NCBI RefSeq assembly: GCF_900186985.1
Contig: NZ_LT906447.1
Location: forward strand, 1,054,001-1,118,000
DNA: 64,000 nucleotides
DNA from: Staphylococcus piscifermentans
Lineage (GTDB): Bacteria; Bacillota; Bacilli; Staphylococcales; Staphylococcaceae
Direction of reading: 5' to 3'
The stretch's first letter is position 1, and each line of letters starts with the position of its first letter. The translations under genes were made by a program, and so were the position numbers. Below are positions 27,092-37,598 of the stretch, in pieces. The notes beneath the pieces were generated by a model. The model was not told the DNA's origin, did not search any database, and worked only from the letters and a program-made list of their open reading frames with translations.

Positions 27092-27847
27092 TTAAGTAAG
27101 AAAAATATGTAGAATCATCTGCATAGATTCTTGCATTTCTTTTATTTTATCGGCAAACAAGAATTGTATAATCACAACATAGCTGTTCATCAGAATGTGA
27201 ATACATATTGGCACAGCAATGCGTTTAGTATAAATATAAAATCCGGATAAAATAAAGCCCATACCGAAGTAAACAATAATAAATGACGGATCGTTATGCG
27301 CCGTAGCAAATAAGGCCGAACTTACCGTAGCGGCAATGATAAAACGAACCACTTTATTACCTTTCAGTATTTCGTAGATATTTCCGAAAATAACTTTTCG
27401 GAAAACGAATTCTTCTAGAAGAGGACCTGCAATAGTCACTAGAATAATGAAAATCGGAGCTTCTTGAATCATTTTCATGATGCCAGTAGTATTGGGACTC
27501 GGTTGATCCACTTTAAAAACAAATTGGTTAATCAATGATGCAATCACTTGATAAACCAATACGACGATTAATCCTACGAGGGCCCACGGTATAACGAAAC
27601 GTTTCTTTACTTTATCGTTGGCCAAATCGAGATGTGTAGGATTTTTTACGTGGTTATTCATCCATAATATTAAAATTGCGGCGACAACCATTAAACCAAC
27701 TTGCGTATAGGATGTAGCAAGCATTAAGGATTTGCCTTGCAGTCCCTTGTATACACCTGCACTGTAAAAACCTTGAACTCCGAATAATGCACAAGCATAT
27801 ACGATTAGGGTAAGTATTGAAAACCATAATCGTGACATAAGTTTCAA
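27092..27847 (-). CDS. mroQ: CPBP-family membrane protease MroQ
   Basis: Membrane protein of 251 residues with about seven hydrophobic helices and the abortive-infection (CAAX protease and bacteriocin-processing) signatures: EEFVFR in PLLEEFVFRKVIFG and the histidine in FATAHND. In S. aureus the homologue at this position, beside sdrH and groES, promotes agr signalling through AgrD peptide maturation or export. Assignment here rests on family and gene order. The start ATG lies behind TTGGAGGCTTGAAACTT. Confidence 0.85.
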   Translation of the reverse strand: MKLMSRLWFSILTLIVYACALFGVQGFYSAGVYKGLQGKSLMLATSYTQVGLMVVAAILILWMNNHVKNPTHLDLANDKVKKRFVIPWALVGLIVVLVYQVIASLINQFVFKVDQPSPNTTGIMKMIQEAPIFIILVTIAGPLLEEFVFRKVIFGNIYEILKGNKVVRFIIAATVSSALFATAHNDPSFIIVYFGMGFILSGFYIYTKRIAVPICIHILMNSYVVIIQFLFADKIKEMQESMQMILHIFLT

Positions 27848-27916
27848 GCCTCCAAATTTATAATTACTTCTATTCTATACTAAAAGAAGGATAGACGAAA
27901 ATATAATTCTTAATGC

Positions 27917-27982
27917 TTGATGTTTTGACCAATGTTGATTAATATAAGAAGTGAATTAGCACTCTTGAATTGAGAGTGCTAA
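27917..27982 (+). promoter_or_regulatory. groESL promoter with CIRCE operator
   Basis: The -35 TTGATG (27917-27922), 17-base spacer and -10 TAATAT (27940-27945) precede a perfect CIRCE element TTAGCACTC-N9-GAGTGCTAA (27956-27982). HrcA binding at CIRCE represses the chaperonin operon until heat stress. Confidence 0.92.
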
Positions 27983-28055
27983 AGCAACTGATTAATAAAC
28001 AATAAAATTAAAGATTTGAAATGCAATATGCAACATATCAGAGGAGGAACGTTTC

Positions 28056-28340
28056 ATGCTAAAACCATTAGGAAATCGCGTGATTATTAAAAGAGTCGAA
28101 AGTGAACAAACAACTAAGAGCGGTATTGTATTAACTGATAAAGCTAAAGAGAAATCAAATGAAGGTAAAGTAATCTCTGTTGGACCAGGTAGATTATTAG
28201 ATAATGGTGAGCGAGTAACTCCAGAGGTCAAAGAAGGAGACATAGTAGTGTTTGAACAATACGCTGGCAGTGAAGTGCAAGTAGGAGAAGAGAAATATCT
28301 TGTAATTAACGAAGAAGAAGTTCTTGCAATCGTTCAATAA
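28056..28340 (+). CDS. groES: Co-chaperonin GroES
   Basis: The 94-residue lid of the chaperonin. It begins MLKPLGNRVIIKRVE, contains the mobile loop (TTKSGIVLTDKAKEKSNEGK) and ends LVINEEEVLAIVQ. The ATG follows GAGGAGG. It lies 39 bases upstream of groEL and is under the CIRCE promoter. Confidence 0.97.
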   Translation: MLKPLGNRVIIKRVESEQTTKSGIVLTDKAKEKSNEGKVISVGPGRLLDNGERVTPEVKEGDIVVFEQYAGSEVQVGEEKYLVINEEEVLAIVQ

Positions 28341-28346
28341 AAATAA

Positions 28347-30002
<1,656 letters not shown>

Positions 30003-30072
30003 AATAGATGCTAAAGTATTGGTATTATAACGTTTACGTTTAACAATGGTATAACTATGTGAATAATTTTTT

Positions 30073-30120
30073 AAGGCGTTTCTCATAAGATTAGCAAATC
30101 TTTTGAGAAACGCCTTTTTT
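30073..30120 (+). terminator. groESL terminator
   Basis: Long stem AAGGCGTTTCTCATAAGATT paired with AATCTTTTGAGAAACGCCTT and then a T run. Confidence 0.9.
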
Positions 30121-30231
30121 ATTACTAACTCTAGTGGTTTTAAATAATTTATTTTTTGATAATATGCGTGGCTAGACTTAAATTATAATGTATAATTTAA
30201 GATATATAAAGAGAAAAAGGAGATAAAGAAT

Positions 30232-30516
30232 GTGGAACTTTTAGCACTTTTTATATCAATAGGATGTACCTTTTATATTTGTAAAAACTTATTTTTAATT
30301 TCCCTCAATTATGTAGGAGAGTTTATATATTCGCTTCACATTTCTAGATCAGAGGATGGAAATCAATTTATTGGTCTAGTGAGTACTATAATCTTTACTC
30401 TTATAGCTTACTTCATAATATTGATTTTGAGTTATATAATATTTAAAAGGTTTTTCCTGATTCCGATAATAGCACTTTGTTTATATTTTAGATTTGGAAC
30501 GGATGCTGGTAAATGA
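30232..30516 (+). CDS. Small membrane protein, unknown function (94 aa)
   Basis: The protein has an N-terminal hydrophobic segment (residues 1-27), a short polar stretch (HISRSEDGNQ) and one or two more helices (VSTIIFTLIAYFIILILSYII, FLIPIIALCLYF). GTG at 30232 has AAGGAG nine bases upstream; the nearby ATG at 30230 reads only four codons. I do not recognise the family. It is followed by a terminator shared with the converging threonine aldolase gene. Confidence 0.65.
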   Translation: MELLALFISIGCTFYICKNLFLISLNYVGEFIYSLHISRSEDGNQFIGLVSTIIFTLIAYFIILILSYIIFKRFFLIPIIALCLYFRFGTDAGK

Positions 30517-30559
30517 ATAGATAATGAGAGCTTGCTTCACGTTTTTCTTTATCCTAGTA

Positions 30560-30619
30560 GGAGATGGCGGGCTGGGACAGAAATAATTTACATTTAATAT
30601 TATAACTATCCCGCTCTCC
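30560..30619. terminator. Hairpin between the small membrane gene and threonine aldolase
   Basis: Stem GGAGA..GCGGG paired with CCCGC..TCTCC around an AT-rich loop that includes the staphylococcal-style GGGACAGAAATAA repeat motif. Confidence 0.6.
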
Positions 30620-30633
30620 AACAAAAAATATCT

Positions 30634-31659
30634 TTAAATCTGTTCTATAAGAAAATCTATATCTTTTTCACGTGTAGCCCAACTTGTAGCGAAGCGTACA
30701 ATTTTGTGCTCCTCATCATATTTTTCCCAGCACGTAAATTTTACTTTTTTGCTGAGTTCAGTAATTGTATGATTATCAATTAAGAAAAACTGTTGATTAG
30801 TAGGGGAATCTATATATAATTGATAACCCTTATTTACAAAAGCCTTTTTAATCTTCATCGCCATTTTTACAGCATGAATGCTGATATCAAAGTATAAGTT
30901 GTTCGTAAATAAAGTTGAAAACTGCACACCCACAAGTCTGCTTTTTGCCAATAGTGCACCATGTTGTTTGATAACAGTATTGAAATGTTGAGGTTTGTAT
31001 TGATGAGAAAATACAATGGCTTCTCCGCACAATGCCCCAATTTTAGTGCCGCCTATGTAAAATATATCTGCTAAGCGAGCTATATCTTTAATATCTATAT
31101 CAGCGTCAGCACTTACCAAACCATAACCTAAACGTGCACCATCGATATAAAGAGGAATGTTGAAGCTCTTACAAATGCGAGATAATGCCTCAAGTTCTGA
31201 TTTTGTATAGAGTGTGCCGTATTCTGTTGGATAAGTAATGTAAACCATCCCCGGCGTGACCATATGTGTGTAGTTAGAGTCTTCATACAAGTCGTTGATA
31301 TATTTTTGTACTTGAGCTGCCGTGATTTTTCCTTTTTTAGATGGGAGTGTAAGTACTTTATGTCCTGAAAACTCAATTGCACCTGCCTCATGTACATTGA
31401 TATGGCTTGTATCTGCTCCGATTACACCCTCATATTTCTTTAAAACCGCATCGATAACTACTTGGTTTGTTTGTGTGCCGCCGCTTAAAAAATACACAGA
31501 TGCATCTGGTTGATCAATTACTTCTTTAATTTTTGCAATAGCTTCTTTACTGAATGAATCGTTACCGTAGCCTGGTTCTTGTATGTAGTTCGTTTCGACA
31601 ATTTTTTCTAAAACCTTTTCATGTGCGCCTTCTAAATAGTCATTCTCAAATGAAATCAT
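30634..31659 (-). CDS. Low-specificity threonine aldolase family protein
   Basis: Fold-type I PLP enzyme of 341 residues that likely cleaves threonine or allo-threonine to glycine and acetaldehyde. The PLP lysine is in IGGTKIGALCGEA, the N-terminal part has FLSGGTQTNQ, and VHEAGAIEFSGHKV and YIDGARLGYGL are family motifs. The ATG at 31659 is chosen because GGAGG lies eight bases upstream; an in-frame start at 31686 precedes that site. Monocistronic. Confidence 0.88.
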   Translation of the reverse strand: MISFENDYLEGAHEKVLEKIVETNYIQEPGYGNDSFSKEAIAKIKEVIDQPDASVYFLSGGTQTNQVVIDAVLKKYEGVIGADTSHINVHEAGAIEFSGHKVLTLPSKKGKITAAQVQKYINDLYEDSNYTHMVTPGMVYITYPTEYGTLYTKSELEALSRICKSFNIPLYIDGARLGYGLVSADADIDIKDIARLADIFYIGGTKIGALCGEAIVFSHQYKPQHFNTVIKQHGALLAKSRLVGVQFSTLFTNNLYFDISIHAVKMAMKIKKAFVNKGYQLYIDSPTNQQFFLIDNHTITELSKKVKFTCWEKYDEEHKIVRFATSWATREKDIDFLIEQI

Positions 31660-31821
31660 ATGTTCATCCTCCATTATATATTGCATTGCAATTTAGTAAT
31701 ATTTATATATTTTAACAGGTTCTGTCTCGTCTACCAAGAAAATTTTGTAAATATTCAGAAATTTGTACTAGACAAATCTTCGCGATTGCTTTGGTGTCGG
31801 AACTCATAAAGAACAGTTTAG

Positions 31822-32007
31822 AAAGGCATATTGTTTATTTTGAAAAATGAAGGCTGGGTAAAAATCGATAAAGATGCAGGAACTGTTAATTTAAATCAAA
31901 ATAGAGTGAAACCTGGCAAGTATAACTTGAAATTTAAAGAATTTTAAAATGGGTATGAGAAACAAAATAAATATAAAGGTTTTATTGTGCCGAAAGAATG
32001 GAAGTAA
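31822..32007 (+). pseudogene. Remnant of an unidentified gene with an internal stop
   Basis: Within the 450-base gap after the threonine aldolase gene, one frame reads NEGWVKIDKDAGTVNLNQN, then VKPGKYNLKFKEF, a TAA stop (31945-31947), and continues in the same frame NGYEKQNKYKGFIVPKEWK to a second stop at 32005-32007. The text looks like genuine protein on both sides of the stop, resembling the C-terminal end of an extracellular or lipoprotein-like domain. No start codon with a ribosome site was seen and the 5' part is missing. Interpretation is inferred. Confidence 0.5.
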
Positions 32008-32039
32008 GTTAGTAGTAAGAATATTTTATAAGAACTAAA

Positions 32040-32078
32040 AAACTCCCTATAAAGCAGTTAAAGCTTTATAGGGAGTTT
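32040..32078 (-). terminator. Terminator after the aminotransferase gene
   Basis: Perfect 16-bp stem AAACTCCCTATAAAGC/GCTTTATAGGGAGTTT with a 7-base loop, flanked by A and T runs that suit both strands. Confidence 0.88.
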
Positions 32079-32108
32079 GCTATTTAATACAATCAGTAAT
32101 TTTAAATA

Positions 32109-33404
32109 TTAAGCTTTCAAGTCCGCAATACCTTTGGCAATTGAATCGAAAACATGTGGGATATCATCTTTTTCGATACAGCTGAATGCGACGCGGATGT
32201 CAGTATCATTTAAAGCAATTGTACCAATTGAGTATTTTTCAATAAGGTGCTTACGTAATGTTTCGGCATTGACGCCATTAACTTGAATGGCCATAAAATA
32301 GCCAGAATTGAAATCATACGTTTTCCAAGCATCTTTGTATTTTTCATCATACACAACTGATTTAGTAACTTCATAACGTTCTTTAAGTGTATTTATGTGT
32401 TTTTGGACATCTTTATCAAATTGTTCGCGATGTTCAGGTTGCAACACATATTTGACAGCACTTTGTGAAGGCATTGGTCCGCTAGAAATATTGCTACGAA
32501 TTAAACCTTTCACTTTAGCTTCAAGTACCGCTTTCGTCATCTCATCTTGAATTCCGAAAGTGATAAAGCCGACACGTAATCCCCATGCGAAGAACTCTTT
32601 AGTGGCTCCATCTAATCTAGCAGGCAAGATATTAGGTGAGTCGATTTGTGTTAAAGCCGAGAAAATAGATTGAGTATAAACATCTTCATAGAAAAGACCG
32701 AAATATGCATCATCTATAATAGCAATAACTTTAGTTCCGCGTTCTGCAAGCTCTTTAATTGCTTCAGTGAGTGACTTAACTTCTTCAGCAGTAGGTGTAT
32801 ATCCAGTTGGGTTGTTAGGATAATTTAATAATAAAATCACTTTATCATTTTTGTAGTTCTTAAGTGCATTTACGAACCCATCAGTCGTATAATGATTATC
32901 TTCATCGAAAATTGAATAAGTTTGTAATTCGGCACCGTGACGTGTATTGAAAATTAATTTATAGTTTCCCCAATTTTGTTTAGGTAATAATACAGTGTCT
33001 CCTGAATTAACAAATAAATCTGCTAATAAAGATAATCCATGTGTTAATGCATTAGTTACGACAGGTCTGGAAATCTGCTTTTGTGTTAAATCAGTATTCT
33101 CTTGTAGAATCTTCTCTTCCCAAAGACCACGTAATTCTTCAATACCTTGAGGCGGTGCATATGGAAAAATTTCATCTGGATCAAGATGTTGATATAAATC
33201 ATAGATAGTTTGAGAATAAAGTTTTCCGTTATCATCGGTAGCCATACCAATTGTCGCATTGTACTTAGTAGTTTTTGCTTCTGCTGATTGAGATAAAATA
33301 CCTTTGGGATAAAACATGTGTTTTCCTAAATCAGAAAGCATATCCAAAATGACAGGATTGGATTGAGTCAGTTGCTCATTTAAGTCTAGTGCTAATGGGT
33401 TCAT
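32109..33404 (-). CDS. Class I/II aminotransferase
   Basis: PLP-dependent aminotransferase of 431 residues. LLLNYPNNPTGYTP, IIDDAYFGLFYE and the PLP-lysine segment LDGATKEFFAWGLRVGF are the fold-type I landmarks. The N-terminus (SQSAEAKTTKYNATIGMA) resembles a distinct aminotransferase subgroup found in staphylococci rather than AspC. The amino donor is unknown. The ATG lies behind GTGAGGCTGAATTTATT. It is a single gene with terminators on both sides. Confidence 0.85.
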   Translation of the reverse strand: MNPLALDLNEQLTQSNPVILDMLSDLGKHMFYPKGILSQSAEAKTTKYNATIGMATDDNGKLYSQTIYDLYQHLDPDEIFPYAPPQGIEELRGLWEEKILQENTDLTQKQISRPVVTNALTHGLSLLADLFVNSGDTVLLPKQNWGNYKLIFNTRHGAELQTYSIFDEDNHYTTDGFVNALKNYKNDKVILLLNYPNNPTGYTPTAEEVKSLTEAIKELAERGTKVIAIIDDAYFGLFYEDVYTQSIFSALTQIDSPNILPARLDGATKEFFAWGLRVGFITFGIQDEMTKAVLEAKVKGLIRSNISSGPMPSQSAVKYVLQPEHREQFDKDVQKHINTLKERYEVTKSVVYDEKYKDAWKTYDFNSGYFMAIQVNGVNAETLRKHLIEKYSIGTIALNDTDIRVAFSCIEKDDIPHVFDSIAKGIADLKA

Positions 33405-33609
33405 AATAAATTCAGCCTCACTTTTTAAGTCTTAATTTATTACTATCTTATCTTGAATACGTAGAAATATAAAGTATAGTTATAGAAATTTCTGCCAAAT
33501 TGACACATTTTTTTATCTAAAGAAGAAAATGAAATAGCTTTCATGAATTGTTGCAAGATATGTACGTACAGAAAATATTTGTTATAATCAACTTGTTTGA
33601 GGTGAAAAA

Positions 33610-33804
33610 ATGAAACATTTAACAAAAATCTTCGTTGTTATTGCGTTGCTATGTTTTGCGGTAAGTATCTATTTTCAAACGGCCCATCAGGAAGGTTCGG
33701 GCATCAAATTAATGCTTGCAGCAATTATGTTTATGATTTGCGCTTTTATTAGTCGCAATAACGATAGAAGAAAAAGGGAAAGAGATAAGTTCAATAAAAA
33801 GTAA
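33610..33804 (+). CDS. Small two-helix membrane protein (64 aa)
   Basis: Two hydrophobic helices (IFVVIALLCFAVSIYF and IKLMLAAIMFMICAF) are joined by a short polar turn and followed by a strongly basic tail (RNNDRRKRERDKFNKK). TGAGGTG lies 7 bases before the ATG. A terminator follows at once, so it is a separate transcription unit. I do not recognise the family; the basic tail suggests a cytoplasmic C-terminus. Confidence 0.7.
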   Translation: MKHLTKIFVVIALLCFAVSIYFQTAHQEGSGIKLMLAAIMFMICAFISRNNDRRKRERDKFNKK

Positions 33805-33838
33805 CTGCATTTATATTTTAAATGCGGTTACTTTTTTT
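33797..33838 (+). terminator. Terminator of the 64-aa membrane protein gene
   Basis: Stem AAAGTAACTGCATTTA paired with TAAATGCGGTTACTTT, then seven T residues. It overlaps the last codons. Confidence 0.85.
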
Positions 33839-33842
33839 ATTA

Positions 33843-33953
33843 GTGTATATATTATTTATACACACTTTGAGAGGTGATTTTACTAAATTAGCATTAAAAG
33901 CATTATAAATTGTAGACATCGTGTATATATGTGTGTATACTGTGTATATACAG
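33843..33953 (+). promoter_or_regulatory. pmt promoter and PmtR operator candidates
   Basis: A perfect dyad GTGTATA-N7-TATACAC (33843-33863) lies upstream. A second cluster of GTGTATA and GTATATAC repeats (33921-33952) covers the likely promoter, -35 TAGACA (33913-33918), 17-base spacer and -10 TATACT (33936-33941). PmtR, a GntR-type repressor, is known in S. aureus to control its own operon; binding here is inferred from the repeats. Confidence 0.7.
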
Positions 33954-33968
33954 TTATGGAGGAGTTAT

Positions 33969-34349
33969 ATGAAAATACTGCTTAATAATAATAGTGAATA
34001 TCCGATTTATGAACAAATCAAGCAGCAAATCAAAGAGAATATTCTTAAAGGCTACATTTCACCTGGCGAACATCTTCCATCTATGAGAGAACTGGCAAAG
34101 GATTTAAGTGTGAGTTTAATTACAACTAAACGTGCTTACGAAGATCTGGAAAAAGATGGATTTGTGACCACTGTGAGAGGGAGAGGCACTTTTGTCAAAG
34201 AACAAGATAACGCGATATTGAAGGAAAAACAATTTATAGTGATTGAAGATTTGACTAAGTCATTAGTCAAAGAAGCAAAGACAATTGGCATGTCGCTTGA
34301 TGAACTGACTGAAATTTTATCGCTGATTTATGAGGAGGAAAGAGAATGA
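33969..34349 (+). CDS. pmtR: GntR/YtrA-family repressor of the PSM exporter
   Basis: A 126-residue regulator with an N-terminal winged helix (PIYEQIKQQIKENILKGYISPGEHLPSMRELAKDL is summarised by YEQIKQQIK and LPSMRELAKDLSVS) and a short C-terminal dimerisation helix region, the YtrA subfamily. ATG 33969 follows GGAGG; the frame extends upstream only into operator repeats. The stop overlaps the pmtA start (ATGA). In S. aureus PmtR releases DNA when PSMs accumulate, inducing export. Confidence 0.9.
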   Translation: MKILLNNNSEYPIYEQIKQQIKENILKGYISPGEHLPSMRELAKDLSVSLITTKRAYEDLEKDGFVTTVRGRGTFVKEQDNAILKEKQFIVIEDLTKSLVKEAKTIGMSLDELTEILSLIYEEERE

Positions 34350-35236
34350 ATCAAAACGCCATTGACGTAAAGCATCTTACATATCAGACTAGCAACTTTG
34401 AACTTAGTGATATTTCATTTCACGTGCCAAAAGGTTATGTCACTGGTTTTATTGGTTCAAATGGTGCAGGGAAGACAACATTGATTCGTTTGATTATGAA
34501 TCTTCTTTCACCTGACTCCGGTACTATTCATATGCTGGGCGCAAAAATGCCGAACTTTGAAAAAGAAATCAAAGAAAAAATAGGCTTTATCTATTCAGAG
34601 TTATATTTAAATGAAAAATGGAATATTACGAAGTGCGAAAAAATCTTTAGTCTGATGTACAGCACTTGGGATAAAGCATTATTTGAAAAATATATCGCAA
34701 AATTTCAACTACCTTTAAATAAGAAAATCAAGACTTTTTCTACAGGAATGAAGATGAAACTCTCATTTGCGATTGCTTTCAGTCATCATGCAGAACTCTA
34801 TATACTAGATGAACCGACAGCGGGTTTAGATCCAGTAACTCGTAATGAAGTGCTTGAAATTATTCAAGATGAATTAATAAATGAGAAAAAATCGGTTTTC
34901 TTTTCTACACATATTATCTCAGATATTGAAAAAATAGCAGATCATCTTGTTTATCTTAAGAACGGTGAAATTATCTTTGATGAACAAAAACATATTTTAT
35001 TGAATAAATATCAAGTTATACGTGGGAATATCGAAGACCTTGATGAAGAACTAATGAGTTATATTATCAATTTGAAAATAAAGCAAACAGGTTATGAAGG
35101 TTTAACTAGAGAAGCAGAAGCATTTAAAGAATTATTCGGTAATCGAGTAGTAATTAAGCAACCTAGCATTGAAGAATTAATGGTGAATATCGAACAAAGT
35201 GGATTAGATACGATTAAATTAGGTGATATTCTATGA
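34346..35236 (+). CDS. pmtA: PSM exporter ATPase PmtA
   Basis: ABC ATPase of 296 residues. Walker A is GSNGAGKTT (near residue 37), the signature is FSTGMKMKLSFA, and Walker B is YILDEPTAGLD. The C-terminal 80 residues are an accessory part typical of Pmt ATPases. It probably pairs with PmtB or PmtD to export phenol-soluble modulins and delta-lysin. It overlaps pmtR and pmtB by four bases each. Confidence 0.9.
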   Translation: MNQNAIDVKHLTYQTSNFELSDISFHVPKGYVTGFIGSNGAGKTTLIRLIMNLLSPDSGTIHMLGAKMPNFEKEIKEKIGFIYSELYLNEKWNITKCEKIFSLMYSTWDKALFEKYIAKFQLPLNKKIKTFSTGMKMKLSFAIAFSHHAELYILDEPTAGLDPVTRNEVLEIIQDELINEKKSVFFSTHIISDIEKIADHLVYLKNGEIIFDEQKHILLNKYQVIRGNIEDLDEELMSYIINLKIKQTGYEGLTREAEAFKELFGNRVVIKQPSIEELMVNIEQSGLDTIKLGDIL

Positions 35237-35919
35237 AAAAACTCATTATACGTAATTTAAAACTAAGGCAATCATCATTGATACTCTATTTGATTTTACT
35301 GGTAATCTCGCCTATATATCACTTGTTTATTGATAAAAATACAATGATTGGAGGCTTTTTTTATTCAATTATTGCTGTAATTATAATGTTTATTTCTCTT
35401 TTTGATTGCGGGAACGCCTTTAGGTTGCAATTTAAATTGGGCGGAAACAAATCTTATTATTTTAATCACAGCTTGCCCTTTAGCGCTAAAGAACAAACCG
35501 ATGCGCATTATTTAACCACTGTTATTATGTCTCTAGCTGGCGCTCTAATTTTACTTTGCTATTATGATATTCCGGCAAGCGGGGAAATTAATGGTGTAAA
35601 TATGACTACTCCTTTATTTTTCATTGCAATAAATTTAATAGGACACGCGATTGCGTTTCCTAAGTGTTCTGAAATCAGAAGAGATTTTATACCCTATTGG
35701 GGATTTGTAGTTGTGATGAATCTTATTATGCCGTTTGTAATTACCTTTGTAATGTTTGGTGTAGTCCGTATTACAAAACCTGCGAAAATGACAGATAGTT
35801 TTATCAATAACTTTATAAATGGCTCGGGTATTTTGTTATTGATTCTAAGTTTAGCTTTCTTTAGTTTTACTTATTTAAAGCAGTTGAAACGAATTAAAAA
35901 AGCGAAACAACTACATTAA
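35233..35919 (+). CDS. pmtB: PSM exporter membrane subunit PmtB
   Basis: A 228-residue membrane protein with about six hydrophobic segments (for example LILYLILLVISPIYHLF, GFFYSIIAVIIMFISLF). The middle segment DCGNAFRLQFKLGGNKSYYFNHSLPFS is the cytoplasmic loop that likely contacts the ATPase. The ATG overlaps pmtA in an ATGA junction. It is the second gene of the core pmtABCD operon, and identification rests mostly on position and topology. Confidence 0.87.
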   Translation: MKKLIIRNLKLRQSSLILYLILLVISPIYHLFIDKNTMIGGFFYSIIAVIIMFISLFDCGNAFRLQFKLGGNKSYYFNHSLPFSAKEQTDAHYLTTVIMSLAGALILLCYYDIPASGEINGVNMTTPLFFIAINLIGHAIAFPKCSEIRRDFIPYWGFVVVMNLIMPFVITFVMFGVVRITKPAKMTDSFINNFINGSGILLLILSLAFFSFTYLKQLKRIKKAKQLH

Positions 35920-35933
35920 AGGAGGTAATTTTA

Positions 35934-36821
35934 ATGAAATTAGAACATATCACCAAGCAATATGGCGATAACAAAGTATTGAATGATATTGATTTTAACT
36001 TTGACGACAGTCGTATTGTTGGATTAATTGGTAAGAATGGTGTTGGTAAAACAACTTTAATGAAAATTATGAATGGCAATATTATTAATTATAAAGGAAA
36101 GGTAGATTTATCTCCTGAGGATAGAGTAGGTTATTTAATTGAACATCCTAAACTTTATGACAATAAAACGGGATTGTATAACTTGAAAATATTTGCACAA
36201 GTTTTAGGTAAAGGCTTTGATAAGGCCTATGCTCAAAAGATTATCGATGCATTCGGTATGGCACCTTATATCAAAAAGAAAGTTAAAAAGTACTCAATGG
36301 GGATGAAACAAAAGTTAGCAATTGCAGTTTCATTAATGAACAAACCGAAATATTTAATCTTGGATGAGCCTACAAATGGTATGGATCCTGATGGTTCAAT
36401 AGACGTATTAGAAACAATTCAAAAGCTTGTAAAAGAATTAAATATGCATATCTTAATTTCAAGTCATAAACTGGAAGATATTGAATTGATTTGTGATAGA
36501 GCTGTTTTTCTAAGTGACGGTCATTTTGTTCAAGATGTTGATATGTCACAAGGCACACCTCAAGATACAACTGTTTTAATGTTAGGCCATGATTTGACAA
36601 ATGAACAGTTCAAACAAGTATTAGATTTCTTAACTGTGCACTTTAAAATTCTACAGAGTCACAAAGAATCAGGAGAAATATCTCTTAAAGCTATAAAAGA
36701 CTATAAGCCTTTATTAAAAGGTTTGGCAGGTTTAGAAATATTCCCTGAATATATCGAGACACGTAAAACTTCATTAAGAGATACTTACTTTAATATTAAT
36801 CAAAGAGGTGAGAAAAAGTGA
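35934..36821 (+). CDS. pmtC: PSM exporter ATPase PmtC
   Basis: Second ABC ATPase of the exporter, 295 residues. Walker A is GKNGVGKTTLMK, the signature is YSMGMKQKLAIA, and Walker B is LILDEPTNGMD. The H-loop SSHKLEDIE is present. AAAGGAGG precedes the ATG. It overlaps pmtD by four bases (GTGA). Both ATPases have intact catalytic motifs, so the complex should be active. Confidence 0.9.
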   Translation: MKLEHITKQYGDNKVLNDIDFNFDDSRIVGLIGKNGVGKTTLMKIMNGNIINYKGKVDLSPEDRVGYLIEHPKLYDNKTGLYNLKIFAQVLGKGFDKAYAQKIIDAFGMAPYIKKKVKKYSMGMKQKLAIAVSLMNKPKYLILDEPTNGMDPDGSIDVLETIQKLVKELNMHILISSHKLEDIELICDRAVFLSDGHFVQDVDMSQGTPQDTTVLMLGHDLTNEQFKQVLDFLTVHFKILQSHKESGEISLKAIKDYKPLLKGLAGLEIFPEYIETRKTSLRDTYFNINQRGEKK

Positions 36822-37546
36822 AAATCTTTCAATTAGTAAAATTTGACATAATTAGTATTTTAAAAAGTCCGCTCACTTATTTGGCATTCATTTTAACTCT
36901 CTTACCGTTAATCGGTATTACAGCTTTGATTAATCAACAAATGCATAAAGTTAATGCTAATACGATTATGTCAGCGGGTAGTTGGTTCTTCTCTATAGTA
37001 GGATTACTCTTTGTGATTAAAACAATTACGAGAGATATTGGACAAGGTACGATTCAGCTTTATTTGAATAAAGTCAGCAGTCGTGTTAAATACTTTATTG
37101 CTAAAGTAATTTCAATTATGTTTATCGCTTTATTAATGACAGGTATACTTGATTTGTTTGTATATATTGTCCAAAGTGTTACGAAAGGGCCGGATCTCAA
37201 GGATGAGAAGTTTATACAAATTTTATGGTTCTATTTGATTTTCTTCTTATTCTTTGGTTTGTTGCTGTTCTTGATTTCTTTAATTGTACCTAAACCAGCA
37301 CTTATTTATGCACTTGGTATTTTCTTAATATTAATTGTGCCATTTGCAGAACCTTTCATACCTATGATTCCAAAAATCGGAGATGATATTCAAAAATCTT
37401 TAAAATATATTCCGTTTAGTTACTTAACCAGCAAAACAACCTCTGGCAGTTATACATTTTCACATTGGCAATGGTTTATCTCTTCAGCATCGATTGTGGT
37501 ATTCTTTATCGCAAATGCATTGTACATCTCACGCAAAGATATATAA
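36818..37546 (+). CDS. pmtD: PSM exporter membrane subunit PmtD
   Basis: ABC-2 type permease of 242 residues with six hydrophobic segments (ILKSPLTYLAFILTLLPLIGI first, FISSASIVVFFIANALYI last) and a loop (LNKVSSRVKYFIAKVI) typical of the class. The start is GTG at 36818, overlapping pmtC. It is the last gene, followed by a terminator. The PmtCD half is thought to form one of two permease-ATPase pairs in the exporter. Confidence 0.87.
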   Translation: MKIFQLVKFDIISILKSPLTYLAFILTLLPLIGITALINQQMHKVNANTIMSAGSWFFSIVGLLFVIKTITRDIGQGTIQLYLNKVSSRVKYFIAKVISIMFIALLMTGILDLFVYIVQSVTKGPDLKDEKFIQILWFYLIFFLFFGLLLFLISLIVPKPALIYALGIFLILIVPFAEPFIPMIPKIGDDIQKSLKYIPFSYLTSKTTSGSYTFSHWQWFISSASIVVFFIANALYISRKDI

Positions 37547-37553
37547 TTGGAAG

Positions 37554-37587
37554 AGCCGGAATAAATCAGCTATGCTGCATTCCGGCT
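37554..37587. terminator. pmt operon terminator
   Basis: Stem AGCCGGAAT/ATTCCGGCT with a loop that itself contains CAGC/GCTG, ending in T-rich sequence. The converging thioredoxin-like gene ends 12 bases later. Confidence 0.75.
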
Positions 37588-37598
37588 TTATCTATGCT

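Noticed and set aside
27911..27930. CtsR operator near the groES promoter
   Set aside because: TTTGACC occurs once but the partner half-site does not match the direct-repeat consensus or its 3-base spacing. Only CIRCE is supported.
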